From Paulinella micropora (Eukaryota > Cercozoa > Imbricatea > Euglyphida > Paulinellidae), in NCBI GenBank assembly GCA_019918135.1, contig WBZZ01005336.1:108839-172838 (forward strand): a stretch of 64,000 nt of DNA. The letters run 5' to 3'. Positions 1 to 8,128 of the stretch are shown here, one piece after another (the stretch's first letter is position 1; every line of letters starts with the position of its first letter). The translations under genes and the position numbers were made by a program. The notes under the pieces are model-generated. The model had not been told where the DNA came from, did not search any database, and saw only the letters and a program-made list of their open reading frames with translations.

Positions 1-98
1 CCCCCCCTCTTCTCCCTTTCCCGACGACGGCTTTCTTCACGGCGGCGCTTTGGCGACCACGTTTTTTGGTTGGAAAGCAAGCTTCCGTTAGTGACTGA

Positions 99-332
99 GC
101 TATCGACCTTGGCACAATTGCTTGGTATGAAACAGCGTCGGCACGCGAAGCAAAGAAGGAAGAAGAGCGCAGGAAAGCAGTTGAGTTGGGCCGCGAGCTT
201 GAAAAAGTGGAGTGGCGTCTGCGCAACAAAAGCTTAGGAGACGATGAGTTTAATAGGTTGCAAAATAAAGCCACAGAACTGCGGTGGCAAGGAGTACGCA
301 CACGGGAGGAAACCTTTTGTATCATCCTGTAG
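99..332 (+). CDS. Short charged helical open frame, likely gene fragment
   Basis: An open frame of 77 codons ends at TAG 330-332 and is bounded upstream by a TGA at 96-98. It has no ATG at its head, so it is probably a fragment. The product is rich in Glu, Lys and Arg with leucines at heptad-like spacing (a stretch like ELGRELEKVEWRLRNKSLG), which suggests a coiled coil. No family is recognised. Similar charged pieces occur nearby (about 405-475), so the first 2 kb probably holds remains of one or more degraded genes. Confidence 0.3.
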   Translation, partial: AIDLGTIAWYETASAREAKKEEERRKAVELGRELEKVEWRLRNKSLGDDEFNRLQNKATELRWQGVRTREETFCIIL

Positions 333-479
333 CATACGAATTAAGATTGAAGGAGAAAAGGAAACATACATTTGATTACTTTTTTCCCAAAAGGGTTAGT
401 TCAAGTTGAAACGCAAGAGTATGAGTTGCGTACAGAAATGCTTAGGCAAGCACGGAACGGCGCCAAGAGAGTGTGAAAA

Positions 480-522
480 GAATACGCTGAATTAAAGCTC
501 GACGGTCTTACACTCAGGGTAC
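480..522 (+). repeat. Interspersed repeat A, copy 1
   Basis: A sequence starting GAATACGCTGAATTAAAGCT and running into a GTCTTACACT block recurs at 786-834, 2137-2180 (diverged) and 4131-4180. All lie in the gene-poor first 4.2 kb. A partial form of its end (TATTGGCACTGAGAACC) is also at about 717-733. Function unknown. Confidence 0.6.
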
Positions 523-530
523 TACCTCCG

Positions 531-595
531 ACAGCGTCTGTCCGTGCCATGGCTCGGCCACCGTGCGCAAGATCCGCGGAAATATGAAAAGAGGA
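531..595 (+). repeat. Interspersed repeat B, copy 1
   Basis: The block begins CTGTCCGTGCCATGGCTCGG and ends in an AATATGAAAAGAGG segment. A diverged direct copy is at 4261-4321, and an inverted partial copy at 4064-4098 (read on the minus strand as GCAAGATCTGCGAAAATATG). It directly follows repeat A here, so A and B may be parts of one longer mobile or regulatory unit. Confidence 0.55.
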
Positions 596-785
596 AAAGA
601 AAAAAAAATTTGCCCAACAACAAAAAAAACAGACGAGGGGAGAGAGGAAGAGGGGTAGGGGCGCGCTTCGCCGGTTTACACGAAGAATCACGCAAAAAAA
701 TCCCTGACAAAGTTTTAATATTGGCACTGAGAACCAAGAGAGGGAGCGGGAAAGGGAAAGGGACACGCCAAGAGAGTGCGAAAAA

Positions 786-834
786 GAATACGCTGAATCA
801 AAGCCAGACGGTCTTACACTTGGGCACTGAAAAC
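786..834 (+). repeat. Interspersed repeat A, copy 2
   Basis: Same block as 480-522 with a few substitutions (AATCAAAGCCAGACGGTCTT), continuing into CACTTGGGCACTGAAAAC. Together with 480-522 it brackets a purine-rich low-complexity stretch (585-660). Confidence 0.6.
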
Positions 835-1312
835 TAGCTGCTGGCGCAGTGCTCCAGCACGACCCTGCGGCGGATGGTACTGCCCCCGTGGTCAATGTGC
901 CAGGAGGACAAAAGCCCCGGCCGGCCCGACTGCGTCCTGTCCGTGCCGCAGCGCAGTCTTTCCCAGGCCGGCCGCCGCAACACAGGCGCCGACACATAGC
1001 GGCGCCTCTCGGTGCCATCCGGGGCCAGGAACACGTACACTGCCCCGCCCTGCTCGCCGGGCGGCGCCAACGACACTAGTTCGCGGTTGAGCGGCAGTGT
1101 GCCTTCTGGCACTCTTGGCTACAGTACGTAGCATAGAGACAACGAGCACACTTGCGGAAGCGTACCTCGGCCGGCGGCGGCTGATTGTGGCGGAAAGCCC
1201 CAGCGAGCTTTCTACACCGTTGCAAATTTGGAATCGGAAGTCCAGCTTCTTCATGCAAAAGGCGCCGAAGACGAGGCAGAAAACTGGAAAGAAGTTTTGC
1301 GTGACACGGCAA
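834..1312 (-). pseudogene. MYND-type zinc finger protein remnant
   Basis: On the minus strand, around 1100-1175, the translation shows KCARCLYATYCSQECQKAHC, the CxxC...YCSxxCQ...H pattern of a MYND zinc finger, normally a protein-protein interaction module. The frame stops shortly after the finger (stop at 1076). A second minus frame, 1112 to 834, continues with a plausible sequence (GGAVYVFLAPDGTERRRYVS), so a frameshift near 1095-1112 probably splits one gene. No SET or other partner domain is visible here. It is most likely a relic of a longer gene, and the residues upstream of the finger are not clearly coding. Confidence 0.5.
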
Positions 1313-1458
1313 AGTCCACCAGCGAATGCTTTTTCCTTACCAAGGACATCAAGTCCTTCGACGACGTGACTTACTTCAGTACAGAAAAAGTTGGCCGATT
1401 TCGACGCACGCTTCCACGCCAAGGCCGACAAAGAAAGAAAAGAAATCACATAAGGTGA
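1228..1458 (+). CDS. Short open frame, unknown, likely fragment
   Basis: A 76-codon frame with a protein-like composition (a stretch such as EAENWKEVLRDTAKSTSECF). It overlaps the MYND remnant on the opposite strand at 1228-1312, so at most one of the two is real there; the part after 1312 is the more convincing. No family recognised, no clear start or promoter. Probably another relic in the patchwork at the left end. Confidence 0.25.
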   Translation: MESEVQLLHAKGAEDEAENWKEVLRDTAKSTSECFFLTKDIKSFDDVTYFSTEKVGRFRRTLPRQGRQRKKRNHIR

Positions 1459-1470
1459 TCGATTTCCCTC

Positions 1471-2179
1471 TTGTCGTTAGGGGGCCTGTGCGCCCAGGCT
1501 CACGTGTCGTCCTGCTCTTCCATGGCTCGTAGCAAGTTTGCTGCGATCTGGAACTTGCTACGAGCCATCCCCGCCGGTGAGGTGGTAGTGGCGCCCGTCT
1601 TGGCTCCGCTCTGGTACTTTGGCGAACTCACCGCGACCAGCTCGGGCGTCACCCTCGACAGATTCTTGGCTCGACTGCACGCTAGCGTACGGGGCAGTCT
1701 GCCAGCCGTTCTCACAGATCCTGTCAATCCTGACACAGCGCGGCGGGTCGTCGAACCCCTGGGTATCCAGGCTTTTTGCCGCTTTTCTCATGCACGAAAA
1801 GCTAGGTCGTTGCTACTTTAAGTTTCTGCCCTATCGCTTCTGTTTCTGGCCTCACTGCTCGCACAATCGTCTGGACTCCCTGAGCACTCTCTTCCTGTTC
1901 TCGGCAAATGACCCCCTAACCTACTACGATCTGCCCTACCTGCAAACAATGTTCCCACAGAGCTCCACCCACACGGAGCCGGGCTTTCACGGGTCGTGGC
2001 TCGGTCGAGCAAGCCTAGCCGCTCGGATTGAGCGCTGGTTTGATAAGCAAAGCCACACGAGTCTGAGAACAGGGAGCAGGAGAGGAAAGGAGGAGGGGAG
2101 GGAGGGCGCGCTAGGAATGTGCGAACTTTTTCCCTTGATAGAGCTCGACAAAGCCTTTACAATTGGCACTGAGAACTAG
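1471..2179 (+). pseudogene. Unknown protein remnant, one frameshift
   Basis: Two overlapping plus-strand frames (to 1821, then to 2179) read as one protein broken by a frameshift around 1765-1800: the first part (from ATG 1522, MARSKFAAIWNLLRAIP) ends after a Phe-rich segment that the second frame continues (LGRCYFKFLPYRFCFWPHC). The aromatic and Cys-rich part is unusual. The ATG sits inside a perfect inverted repeat (1522-1568). The tail beyond about 2047 runs into purine-rich sequence and repeat A and is probably not coding. No family recognised. Confidence 0.3.
1522..1568. repeat. Perfect 17-bp inverted repeat (hairpin)
   Basis: Arms ATGGCTCGTAGCAAGTT (1522-1538) and AACTTGCTACGAGCCAT (1552-1568) are exact reverse complements around a 13-nt spacer. 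It is too long and exact to expect by chance at one site. It could be a recombination or insertion footprint, or an RNA hairpin at the start of the downstream frame. Confidence 0.85.
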
Positions 2180-2180
2180 G
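2137..2180 (+). repeat. Interspersed repeat A, copy 3 (diverged)
   Basis: AGAGCTCGACAAAGCCTTTA followed by CAATTGGCACTGAGAAC matches the second half of repeat A at 786-834 and 4131-4180. Confidence 0.5.
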
Positions 2181-2263
2181 AGAGGGAGAGCGAAGAGGCA
2201 GGGAAAGTCAGGAAAGTACTTCAGCCGGAGTCTCAACAACGGAGAAGGGAAAAGGGGGGGGGG

Positions 2264-2400
2264 GTGATATTGTCAAACTTTGGGAGTGATGTAGCTAAAA
2301 AAAGGCAGCTCTACAGGAAAACCCGGAGCACTGCCTTTTCCGGTCGTATCATGCAGGCGTGCAAAACTTTGCGCCAAAATTTTGTTGTTGCGCAGATGAC
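2264..2400 (+). repeat. Left end of a diverged inverted-repeat element
   Basis: Contains a hairpin (AAAAGGCAG ... CTGCCTTTT) followed by CGGTCGTATCAT and an A/T-rich GCGCCAAAATTTTG segment. The reverse complement of 2700-2840 has the same order (hairpin, CGGCCATATCAT, A/T-rich AAATTT segment). The two therefore form diverged terminal inverted repeats around 2401-2699. Confidence 0.5.
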
Positions 2401-2423
2401 AAGTTTTTACCCCTCCCCTTCGA

Positions 2424-2745
2424 AGGGAGGAGGGAGCGGGAAGATAAGGGGGAGGGGGGAGAAAAAGGGGAGCAGAGGAAAAAGGGGGAGGGGGGAGAAA
2501 AAGGGGAGCAGAGGAAAAAGGGGGAAGGGGAAGAGAAGGGGGACGCCCCTCTCTCTCTCTTTCCCTTTAAACAAACAAAAGAGGGGAAGGGGAGGGTTTT
2601 CCTCCCTCTTCCCTCTCTCTCCCCTCTCTCTTCCCTCCCTCTCCCCTCTTCCCTCCGTTCCCCCTCCCCTTTTTTTTCGGCAAGAGGATTTTTCTCTTTC
2701 TTTTTCTCTCTTCTTTTTTTTTGCACAAAATTTGTCGCTAAATTT
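2424..2745. other. Homopurine tract followed by homopyrimidine tract
   Basis: About 2424-2549 is almost only A and G on the plus strand and includes a roughly 40-bp tandem duplication (GGGGAGAAAAAGGGGAGCAG units). About 2550-2745 is almost only C and T apart from an A-rich patch near 2567-2600. No gene is supported here; the long frames that cross it are low-complexity artefacts. Purine followed by pyrimidine on one strand can fold back or form triplex DNA. Confidence 0.8.
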
Positions 2746-2840
2746 GCGTATGTTTGTGCTTTGGAATGATATGGCCGAAAAGGACAGTATTGCCAGAAAG
2801 GCATGGAAACGTGCCTTTTTCGGCCATATCACTGTCTGAG
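2700..2840 (-). repeat. Right end of a diverged inverted-repeat element
   Basis: Includes the inverted repeat GATATGGCCGAAAA (2767-2780) and TTTTCGGCCATATC (2817-2830). Read on the minus strand it resembles 2264-2400. The arrangement is like a roughly 0.57-kb miniature transposon with long diverged ends, but no target-site duplication is evident. Confidence 0.5.
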
Positions 2841-2981
2841 AATCGGGGGCGGGAGTCGGAGAGGGAGAGCAGGGGCGCGCTTTGTGTGTGTATGTGAGAT
2901 TTGCGATTTGTTTTTTGCTAGTGTCCTCTCTCTCTCTCTCGTTGGCTCGTGTTCCTGCCCTCGTTTTGCCTCGTACAGACG

Positions 2982-3704
2982 ATGCTACTTGCCAAGCCCC
3001 TGCGTTCTCGCAGCAAGCCGGTAGCACGGGCTGGACCCACTAACAAGTGTCGCACAGTCCTGACCCGCGCGCTTACCGCGAACAATCGTGCAGCACGGGC
3101 GGCCCGCCGGAGCTGCGCTCCTGTACATGCGGCGGCGAAGCGGGCCAAGGTGCGCCACGACGACGACTGCCCGCTCGGCACTGTCGACGATGTCCTCCAG
3201 ACCCTGCGCTCTCTTTATAGTTTGTACAACAAGGAGCTAGCCAGGCTACAACGTCACTTGCAGCCTTTGTCTTGTTTATATCTTTACAAGCCTTTGTGCG
3301 TGGACGAGCTGGGCTACAAACCCACTGCAGCGAACCTGAAACAACTGCGTGACAGTGTGTGGGCAACGACGCGCCTGCTCACCGGCCTGCGCCGGGCCGC
3401 TGCACCCGACCTACTGAACTTGTACGAACAACTACTGGACGAACCGACGTCACCTGGTTATCCACCATTTTCGCCTGCCTACGGTCCCGCTTCGCCCAAC
3501 TATTCACCGGCTTCACCCGTCGCGGAGCCCGCGCCTCCGCCAGTCACAGCGTCTATGTACGAAGCGTCCGGCCTTATGCTGACCTACGACAACTATCAGA
3601 CTCTGTCCTCCGCGGATTTGGAGTCTGGCCTCAATACGTTGCTCCAGGAGATTGGCTATTGTCAGGAAGTTAACGACGATCTCCGCCGGGGTCTACATCT
3701 CTAG
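2982..3704 (+). CDS. Small basic protein with RNA polymerase II CTD-like heptads
   Basis: A 240-residue product from ATG 2982 to the stop at 3702-3704. The N-terminal 60 residues are strongly basic (RSRSKPVARAG and ARAARR patches), like a nuclear or DNA-binding tail. A helical middle follows. At 3450-3518 lies a short proline-tyrosine segment (SPGYPPFSPAYGPASPNYSP) that matches degenerate Y-S-P-T-S-P-S heptads of the largest RNA polymerase II subunit. The C-terminal part is acidic and helical. No family is recognised. RPB2 genes lie in the same window, so a role in recruiting CTD-binding factors is conceivable but only inferred. A short open stretch continues in another frame after the stop (3728-3912), so a small intron or frameshift cannot be excluded. 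Confidence 0.6.
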   Translation: MLLAKPLRSRSKPVARAGPTNKCRTVLTRALTANNRAARAARRSCAPVHAAAKRAKVRHDDDCPLGTVDDVLQTLRSLYSLYNKELARLQRHLQPLSCLYLYKPLCVDELGYKPTAANLKQLRDSVWATTRLLTGLRRAAAPDLLNLYEQLLDEPTSPGYPPFSPAYGPASPNYSPASPVAEPAPPPVTASMYEASGLMLTYDNYQTLSSADLESGLNTLLQEIGYCQEVNDDLRRGLHL

Positions 3705-4130
3705 AAATAGTATAAAAAAATTAAGTAGCAACCTGGACGTACCGCCCAGGCTGCTCCTGAACTCCGTGCCCGACGCCTCGAGTACGCACACGCAGGAGAT
3801 CCTGCATCGAATCACCAAGGTCGTGAAAAGATCGATCATTATATGTTGTTCCACCATCTTTATGATTCGATCCAGAATCTTTTGTAATTCAGGCAACGAC
3901 TTCTTCACATGATTTCCGACGGGTGCGGGCTGGAAGGGGGGAGTGGCTAGGATGGGGGGGGGGGGGGGGGCGCGGCCCTTCCTTCTTATCCCCTGCTATC
4001 CTCCCCTCCCCTCGCCCCTCCTCAGAGCGCGTGCAAACGCGTTCCAACAAAAATCGTTGCGTTCCACTTTTCATATTTTCGCAGATCTTGCAGAGGGAGG
4101 AGGCAGGAGGCCGCGCCAAGAAAATGTCAT
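3705..4130. other. Gap without a convincing gene
   Basis: Holds an AT-rich patch with GTATAAAAAAATTAAGTAG at about 3710-3728, a short plus-strand open stretch to 3912 (PPRLLLNSVPDASS...) that could be a displaced 3' exon of the preceding gene, a G16-type run at about 3955-3970, a C/T-rich stretch and an inverted fragment of repeat B (4064-4098). Confidence 0.6.
4064..4098 (-). repeat. Interspersed repeat B, inverted partial copy
   Basis: The reverse complement reads GCAAGATCTGCGAAAATATG followed by AAAAGTGG, matching 568-595 with few changes. Confidence 0.5.
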
Positions 4131-4180
4131 TTACGCTAAATTAAAGCTCGACAAGGTCTTACACTTGACACTTGCAACGG
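4131..4180 (+). repeat. Interspersed repeat A, copy 4
   Basis: TTACGCTAAATTAAAGCTCG followed by ACAAGGTCTTACACTTG matches 480-522 and 786-834. Confidence 0.6.
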
Positions 4181-4260
4181 CAACCTCAGGCTGCCGTAGC
4201 ATCCGGTCCACTCAAGGGTCGTAGGAGAGGACAAGAGCCCCCCTCACTTATTTCGAAGGA

Positions 4261-4321
4261 GTCCTGTCCGTGCCATATCGCGGCCACTGTGCGCAGAGTC
4301 AGAAAATATATGAACAGAGGG
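4261..4321 (+). repeat. Interspersed repeat B, copy 2
   Basis: CTGTCCGTGCCATATCGCGG and the following CACTGTGCGCAGAGTC...AAATATATGAACAGAGG match 531-595. As at the left end, it follows repeat A (here by about 80 bp). Confidence 0.55.
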
Positions 4322-4412
4322 GAGGCCGACCTGTGGAGGCGTTGCACGTATTCATTTCTTTTACAGCTTCTGCGCCCTTCCCCTCCTTCTCCATCTGCTC
4401 CTTCAGCCTCTG

Positions 4413-5122
4413 AAACGGCCCCAGCCAAATTTGGCGCCAAATCGTGCCGTCCAGAGGTAAGGTGCGTGATACGGTCCAGCCGGGCAGTACGTCTTATTTT
4501 TCCCGGGGAAATTGTCGTAAGTGCCAATTTGGGGCCAAAATCTACTTGCGCCAAAAACAATTCCTACACAGACGCTCGGCTGGGCAGCCATGAGGAAGAC
4601 GTCCTCCCCTTCCCTCTCACTCTCGTCGCCCCGCTCACTTTCGTCGCCCCGCTCCCCTTTGTCGCCCCTCTCACCTTCGTCGCCCCGCTCCCCTTTGCTC
4701 TGCACCTCCCTGCCTCTAGGGAAGGTGAGAGGGCTGAAAAACATTTTCGTGTGAGTAAAAGGCCCGCGGGTTTCTCCCCGCGGGAAAACGTCTGATTTCT
4801 ATGCTAGCCTTCGGAACGGCCCCAGCCAATTTGGCGCCAAAATATACTTGCGAAAAAGAAATTCCTACACAGACGCTCGGCTGGGCAGCCATGAGGAAGA
4901 CGTCCTCCCCCTTCCCTCTCACTCTCGTCGCCCCGCTCCCCTTTGTCGCCCCGCTCCCCTTTGTCACCCCTCTCAATTTCGTCGCCCCTCTCACCTTCGT
5001 CGCCCCGTTCCCCTTCGCTCTGCACCTCCCTGCCTCTAGGGAAGGTGAGAGGACTGAAAAACATTTTCGTGTGAGTAAAAGGCCCGCGGATTACCCCCCA
5101 CGGGAAAACGTCCGATTTCTCT
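4413..5122 (+). repeat. Two tandem direct repeats (about 260-380 bp) with GTCGCCCC arrays
   Basis: Unit 1 (4413-4797) and unit 2 (4814-5122) share the same order: ACGGCCCCAGCCAA next to a TTTGGCGCCAAA-type palindrome, CTACACAGACGCTCGGCTGG, an array of 15-bp steps of the CTCGTCGCCCCG type, a CTGCCTCTAGGGAAGGTGAG block, and a CCCGCGGG hairpin ending GGGAAAACGT. Open frames exist on both strands, but only because of the repeats. The second unit ends exactly where viral block 1 begins (5123), so the repeats mark that junction. No gene is supported. Confidence 0.75.
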
Positions 5123-6746
5123 AGGACCATACGCGCAGTCGGCTAGCGGGTTGCCACCAGTGCTTATAAAGGTCGGGGCACCGCGGGGGGCCACTCCAGG
5201 CCAGCAGGACCGTGACACGGTCGTGCTGGCCTGGGTTTGCTACTTCGAACAGAAATTGCCCCGCAAAGGAAGAAAAAGACGCGGAGGGGTCGGTCGCGCC
5301 AGAGGGGTCACACAGCCATGAGCCGGCCCAAGCCAGCCACAATTGTAAGCGGGGCTCGGCCGCCGCCGTTGCGCTCACCTCGAGCTGCCCGTGCACGGCC
5401 TCGCTCAGGTTCCACGCCGAGCGAGACCAGGGCCCAGGGGCTTGTTCCGGGCTGGGCGTAAGCGCGCCCAGCCCGGACCAAGTAGCAAAGGCAACCTCGA
5501 GCACGAAAGGTGCTTCAGAGTTGTCATCCCCGTCCTGCACCACGCTACGTCTCCCGACCCGCCACGACAGCAACGAAGCTCGTACCTCCTCGGGCCTATC
5601 GACTATGACGCTGGCAGGCAGCGGGGTAGCGAGTGACGACGGGAGCTGGAGAGGGGCCTCCCAACGTACGCACTCTCCGTCAAGTTGCCGTAGCCAAGCA
5701 GAGGTCGAGGTCAGGGTGCAGCTCCAGGTAAGCTCCATCTCCAGCTTCCATAGCTGGAGTTGTTCCGGGCACTGCTGGCCCCCGCGCGCGGGGCGCAGAG
5801 ATTGCTGTTGGATTTGTACACAGCCAGGGGGCGGCCCGTGCACTTGGAATTCGGGGCCGAACCTGAGGCCTCCCGCGGCGATTTCGGCCCCCGGCAGCGC
5901 CTGTAACTCAAAGGCAAACCACCAGCGCGCGGTTCCGTTGTCCGGCCAAGACCAGCCTAAGCCTAGCTGCTCGGACTTTCCTAAGAATAAGCCCGCCTCG
6001 GAGCAGTTATGTGAAGAAACAAGAGAGCTAGGCGACGTGGTGGGCCTCACATAGCTAGGCGACGCAGCGGGTGAGCCGCTAGGCAACGCAGTGCGCGAGC
6101 CACTAGGCGAAACTGCACTGGGAGAGCCACTAGGCGACATTGCACTGGGAGAGCCACTAGGCGACACTGCACTGAGCCACTAGGCGACGCAGTCTGGGAG
6201 GCAGGGGGCGAGTCGCTGCTGGTGGTGGTGGAGCTACTGGTAGTACTGGCGGAAGAAGTAGCTGGTGGGCTCGCGGTTAAAGTGCGCGTCACTGCTTCCG
6301 CCCAGCCACTGTTATTGAGGCCGTTAGAATTAGTCGACGCCTGGGCGCCCAAACTGGCCTGGTTAACTTTGACGAGTAGTGTTATTTGCAGGCTTACTAA
6401 CACAATCAAGAGAATGATTGTCACGGCCGTGCAAGCCCTGTTGTAATAAAAAGTCAGGTTATTCCAGCACGTCTCGCTGTTGTTTGCTGGTGCTGATGAT
6501 GTTGACGGGTTCGGTGTTCGCGACGGTTCCGGTGTGGTTGATAATGAAATACTTGATGTTGATGAACTCGTATTGGGCGATGGATCTCTTCTAGAGGCTT
6601 TGGCGTTTTCCGCAGCAGGGGGTACAAGGACTTGGCTGGTGGCTGTGCCGCCGGCATTGGCCCGGCCAAGTCTTTGGGACGACCGCCGTCGTCTTGATTG
6701 CCTAGTTCTCCGTTCGGAGAACGTAAGATCAGCATCCGTTAGCATA
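5121..6746 (-). pseudogene. Two-TM serine/threonine-rich viral protein, block 1 copy (truncated)
   Basis: Homolog of the gene at 54852-57918. From ATG 6746 the order is: a basic, Ser/Arg-rich N-terminal tail, a Pro/Ser/Thr segment, one membrane helix (VTIILLIVLVSLQITLLVKV, near 6370-6430), a Ser/Thr stalk with 9-residue repeats, then a folded domain with many Trp and N-glycosylation sites. Topology looks type II (basic side in, domain outside). In this copy the last repeat unit near 6170-6175 has lost 4 bp, which shifts the frame, and the 3' third of the gene is missing: the sequence leaves homology with the other copy at 5123, just after the RLRVW segment. It is therefore broken twice. Confidence 0.7.
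6097..6190. repeat. 27-bp coding minisatellite in the stalk, short allele
   Basis: Units of the type GAGCCACTAGGCGACACTGC plus ACTGGGA, about three here against about six in the homologous gene at 57202-57350. They encode a SGSPSAVSP-like nonapeptide on the minus strand. The last unit has an internal deletion that breaks the frame. Confidence 0.8.
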
Positions 6747-6927
6747 AAAATGGCGGCAGGACTGTTCTCTGTCAAATGGCGGCAGGACTGTCAATATATA
6801 CAAATTCTTTTTTTTCTTTATTAATTGAAGTTCTTAAGACGAGGGTGAGAGAGAGAGAGACAGAGAAAGAGAGAGAGAAGGGGGGGGGGGGGTGTGTGTG
6901 GAACGGAGGAGGGGGGGGGGGGAAGTC
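6747..6927. other. Intergenic spacer, GA-rich, with minus-strand poly(A) signal
   Basis: Lies between the 5' end of the two-TM gene and the 3' end of RPB2, both on the minus strand. TTTATT near 6818 reads AATAAA on the minus strand and could serve RPB2. The rest is a (GA)n tract and G runs. The same spacer is at 57919-58107. Confidence 0.6.
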
Positions 6928-7787
6928 CTAGGGACTTGGCCGGGCCTTGATGCGGTACAAGAGCCCGGTAGCGTCGAGTGTTTGTATGGCCTTGAGAAAG
7001 ACAAACGAGGTAGGACGAGCGGTTAAGCCTGTGTATGGGCCAGAGGCTTGCGCTTGGGCACAGGATCTGGTCAGACAGGTAGCTTGCCCAGTGGCTGGAT
7101 CCCCAAAGCCAATACGCCCACACGAGTTGCAGATGAAGTCGCAGCGGGAGTCCGAGGTTTCGAGCACTTGTTTGAGGAGAGAAGTAGAGCCAGCCTGCAC
7201 GCTGGAATTGAGAGTCATGGGGTCGAACTTGCTAGCACCGTCGACCTTGCTGGATTTGGTGCCTTGGTGAGTCAGGGGTCGATGCCCCCGCGGTGCCTTG
7301 CCTTGAATTGAATCTCGGAAGTCTTCTCTTCAGCCATGTAGTATTGAAAGCCAAAGAGGGAAGCGTTTCCCGCCGGGTCCAGGTCCATGCTAGCAGGGCT
7401 GTACATGCGGCTGGCGGCGCGCAGGTGCAGGGCTTCCAGCCTGTCGGGGGGGCAAGCCCAGCCCGCCGAAGAAGAAGCGCGGGGAGAGGTGCTTTGGCGG
7501 GCTGCCTCGTCGTCGTCCCGGGGAAGGAAGGTGGCCACGAGGCGTTCCCTGTTTAGCTGTGCCTCGTGCTGAACTCCGCACAGCCAACCGGGAACGCACG
7601 GGAGCAAGACATCGTACCAGCCTTTGCTGAGATCCCAGGTAGCCGGGGGCCGGCGTGCCAGGATCAGGCGTAGGGCCGCCGCGGCCTGGCCTCCGCCGGT
7701 CTGCGCCTGCTGCTGGCCCAGCAGCCCCGCACGCGCCAGGCGCTCCAGCAGCCACTTTTCCTCGCGATCCACCCAAGCCACCAGCTC

Positions 7788-7861
7788 CAGCCCGCTAACG
7801 CGGGCTGGAAGGGAGGCAGGGGGGGTTCGGGGGGCAGCATGCCCCCCGGCGGGCTGCCCCC
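7788..7861. mobile_element. GC-rich palindromic element in RPB2
   Basis: CAGCCCGCTAACGCGGGCTGG core followed by GGGGGGCAGCATGCCCCCC. Same modules as the 75-bp element at 8968-9042, partly rearranged. Confidence 0.7.
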
Positions 7862-8035
7862 CAGGCCCCCCAAGAGAGAGCCGCAGGACCTTGCTGAGGG
7901 CGGCGAGGGCAGCGCCCCCGCCGACCCTGGCGGCGCCGGCGCGCCGCAGCCAGTGCTGCAGGCAGCGCTTCCAGAGTTTGGCGGAGGTGTGCAGGCAGAG
8001 CGACTCCAGGACCCAGCGGAAGTCGGGGCGCCACT

Positions 8036-8128
8036 CCCCGGGGGGCCCGGGGGGCATGCTGCCCAGCCCGCTAGCGCGGGCTGGAAGGGAGGCAGGGGGG
8101 GTTCGGGGGCAGCATGCCCCCCGGCGGT
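8036..8128. mobile_element. GC-rich palindromic element in RPB2
   Basis: GGGGGGCATGCTGCCC at one end, CCCGCTAGCGCGGGCTGG core, and GGGGGCAGCATGCCCCCC at the other end. Orientation is opposite to 8968-9042. It lies at the point where the C-terminal third of RPB2 begins; block 3 has a similar element at 59215-59312. Confidence 0.8.

Noticed and set aside
2349-2804. Lys/Glu- and Ser/Pro-rich frames of 136-206 codons
   Set aside because: Low-complexity readings of the homopurine and homopyrimidine tracts.
5212-6054. Long plus-strand open frames antisense to the two-TM protein (also 56350-57618)
   Set aside because: High GC leaves the reverse frame open; the minus frame has the membrane helices, repeats and conserved Trp pattern, the plus frame does not.
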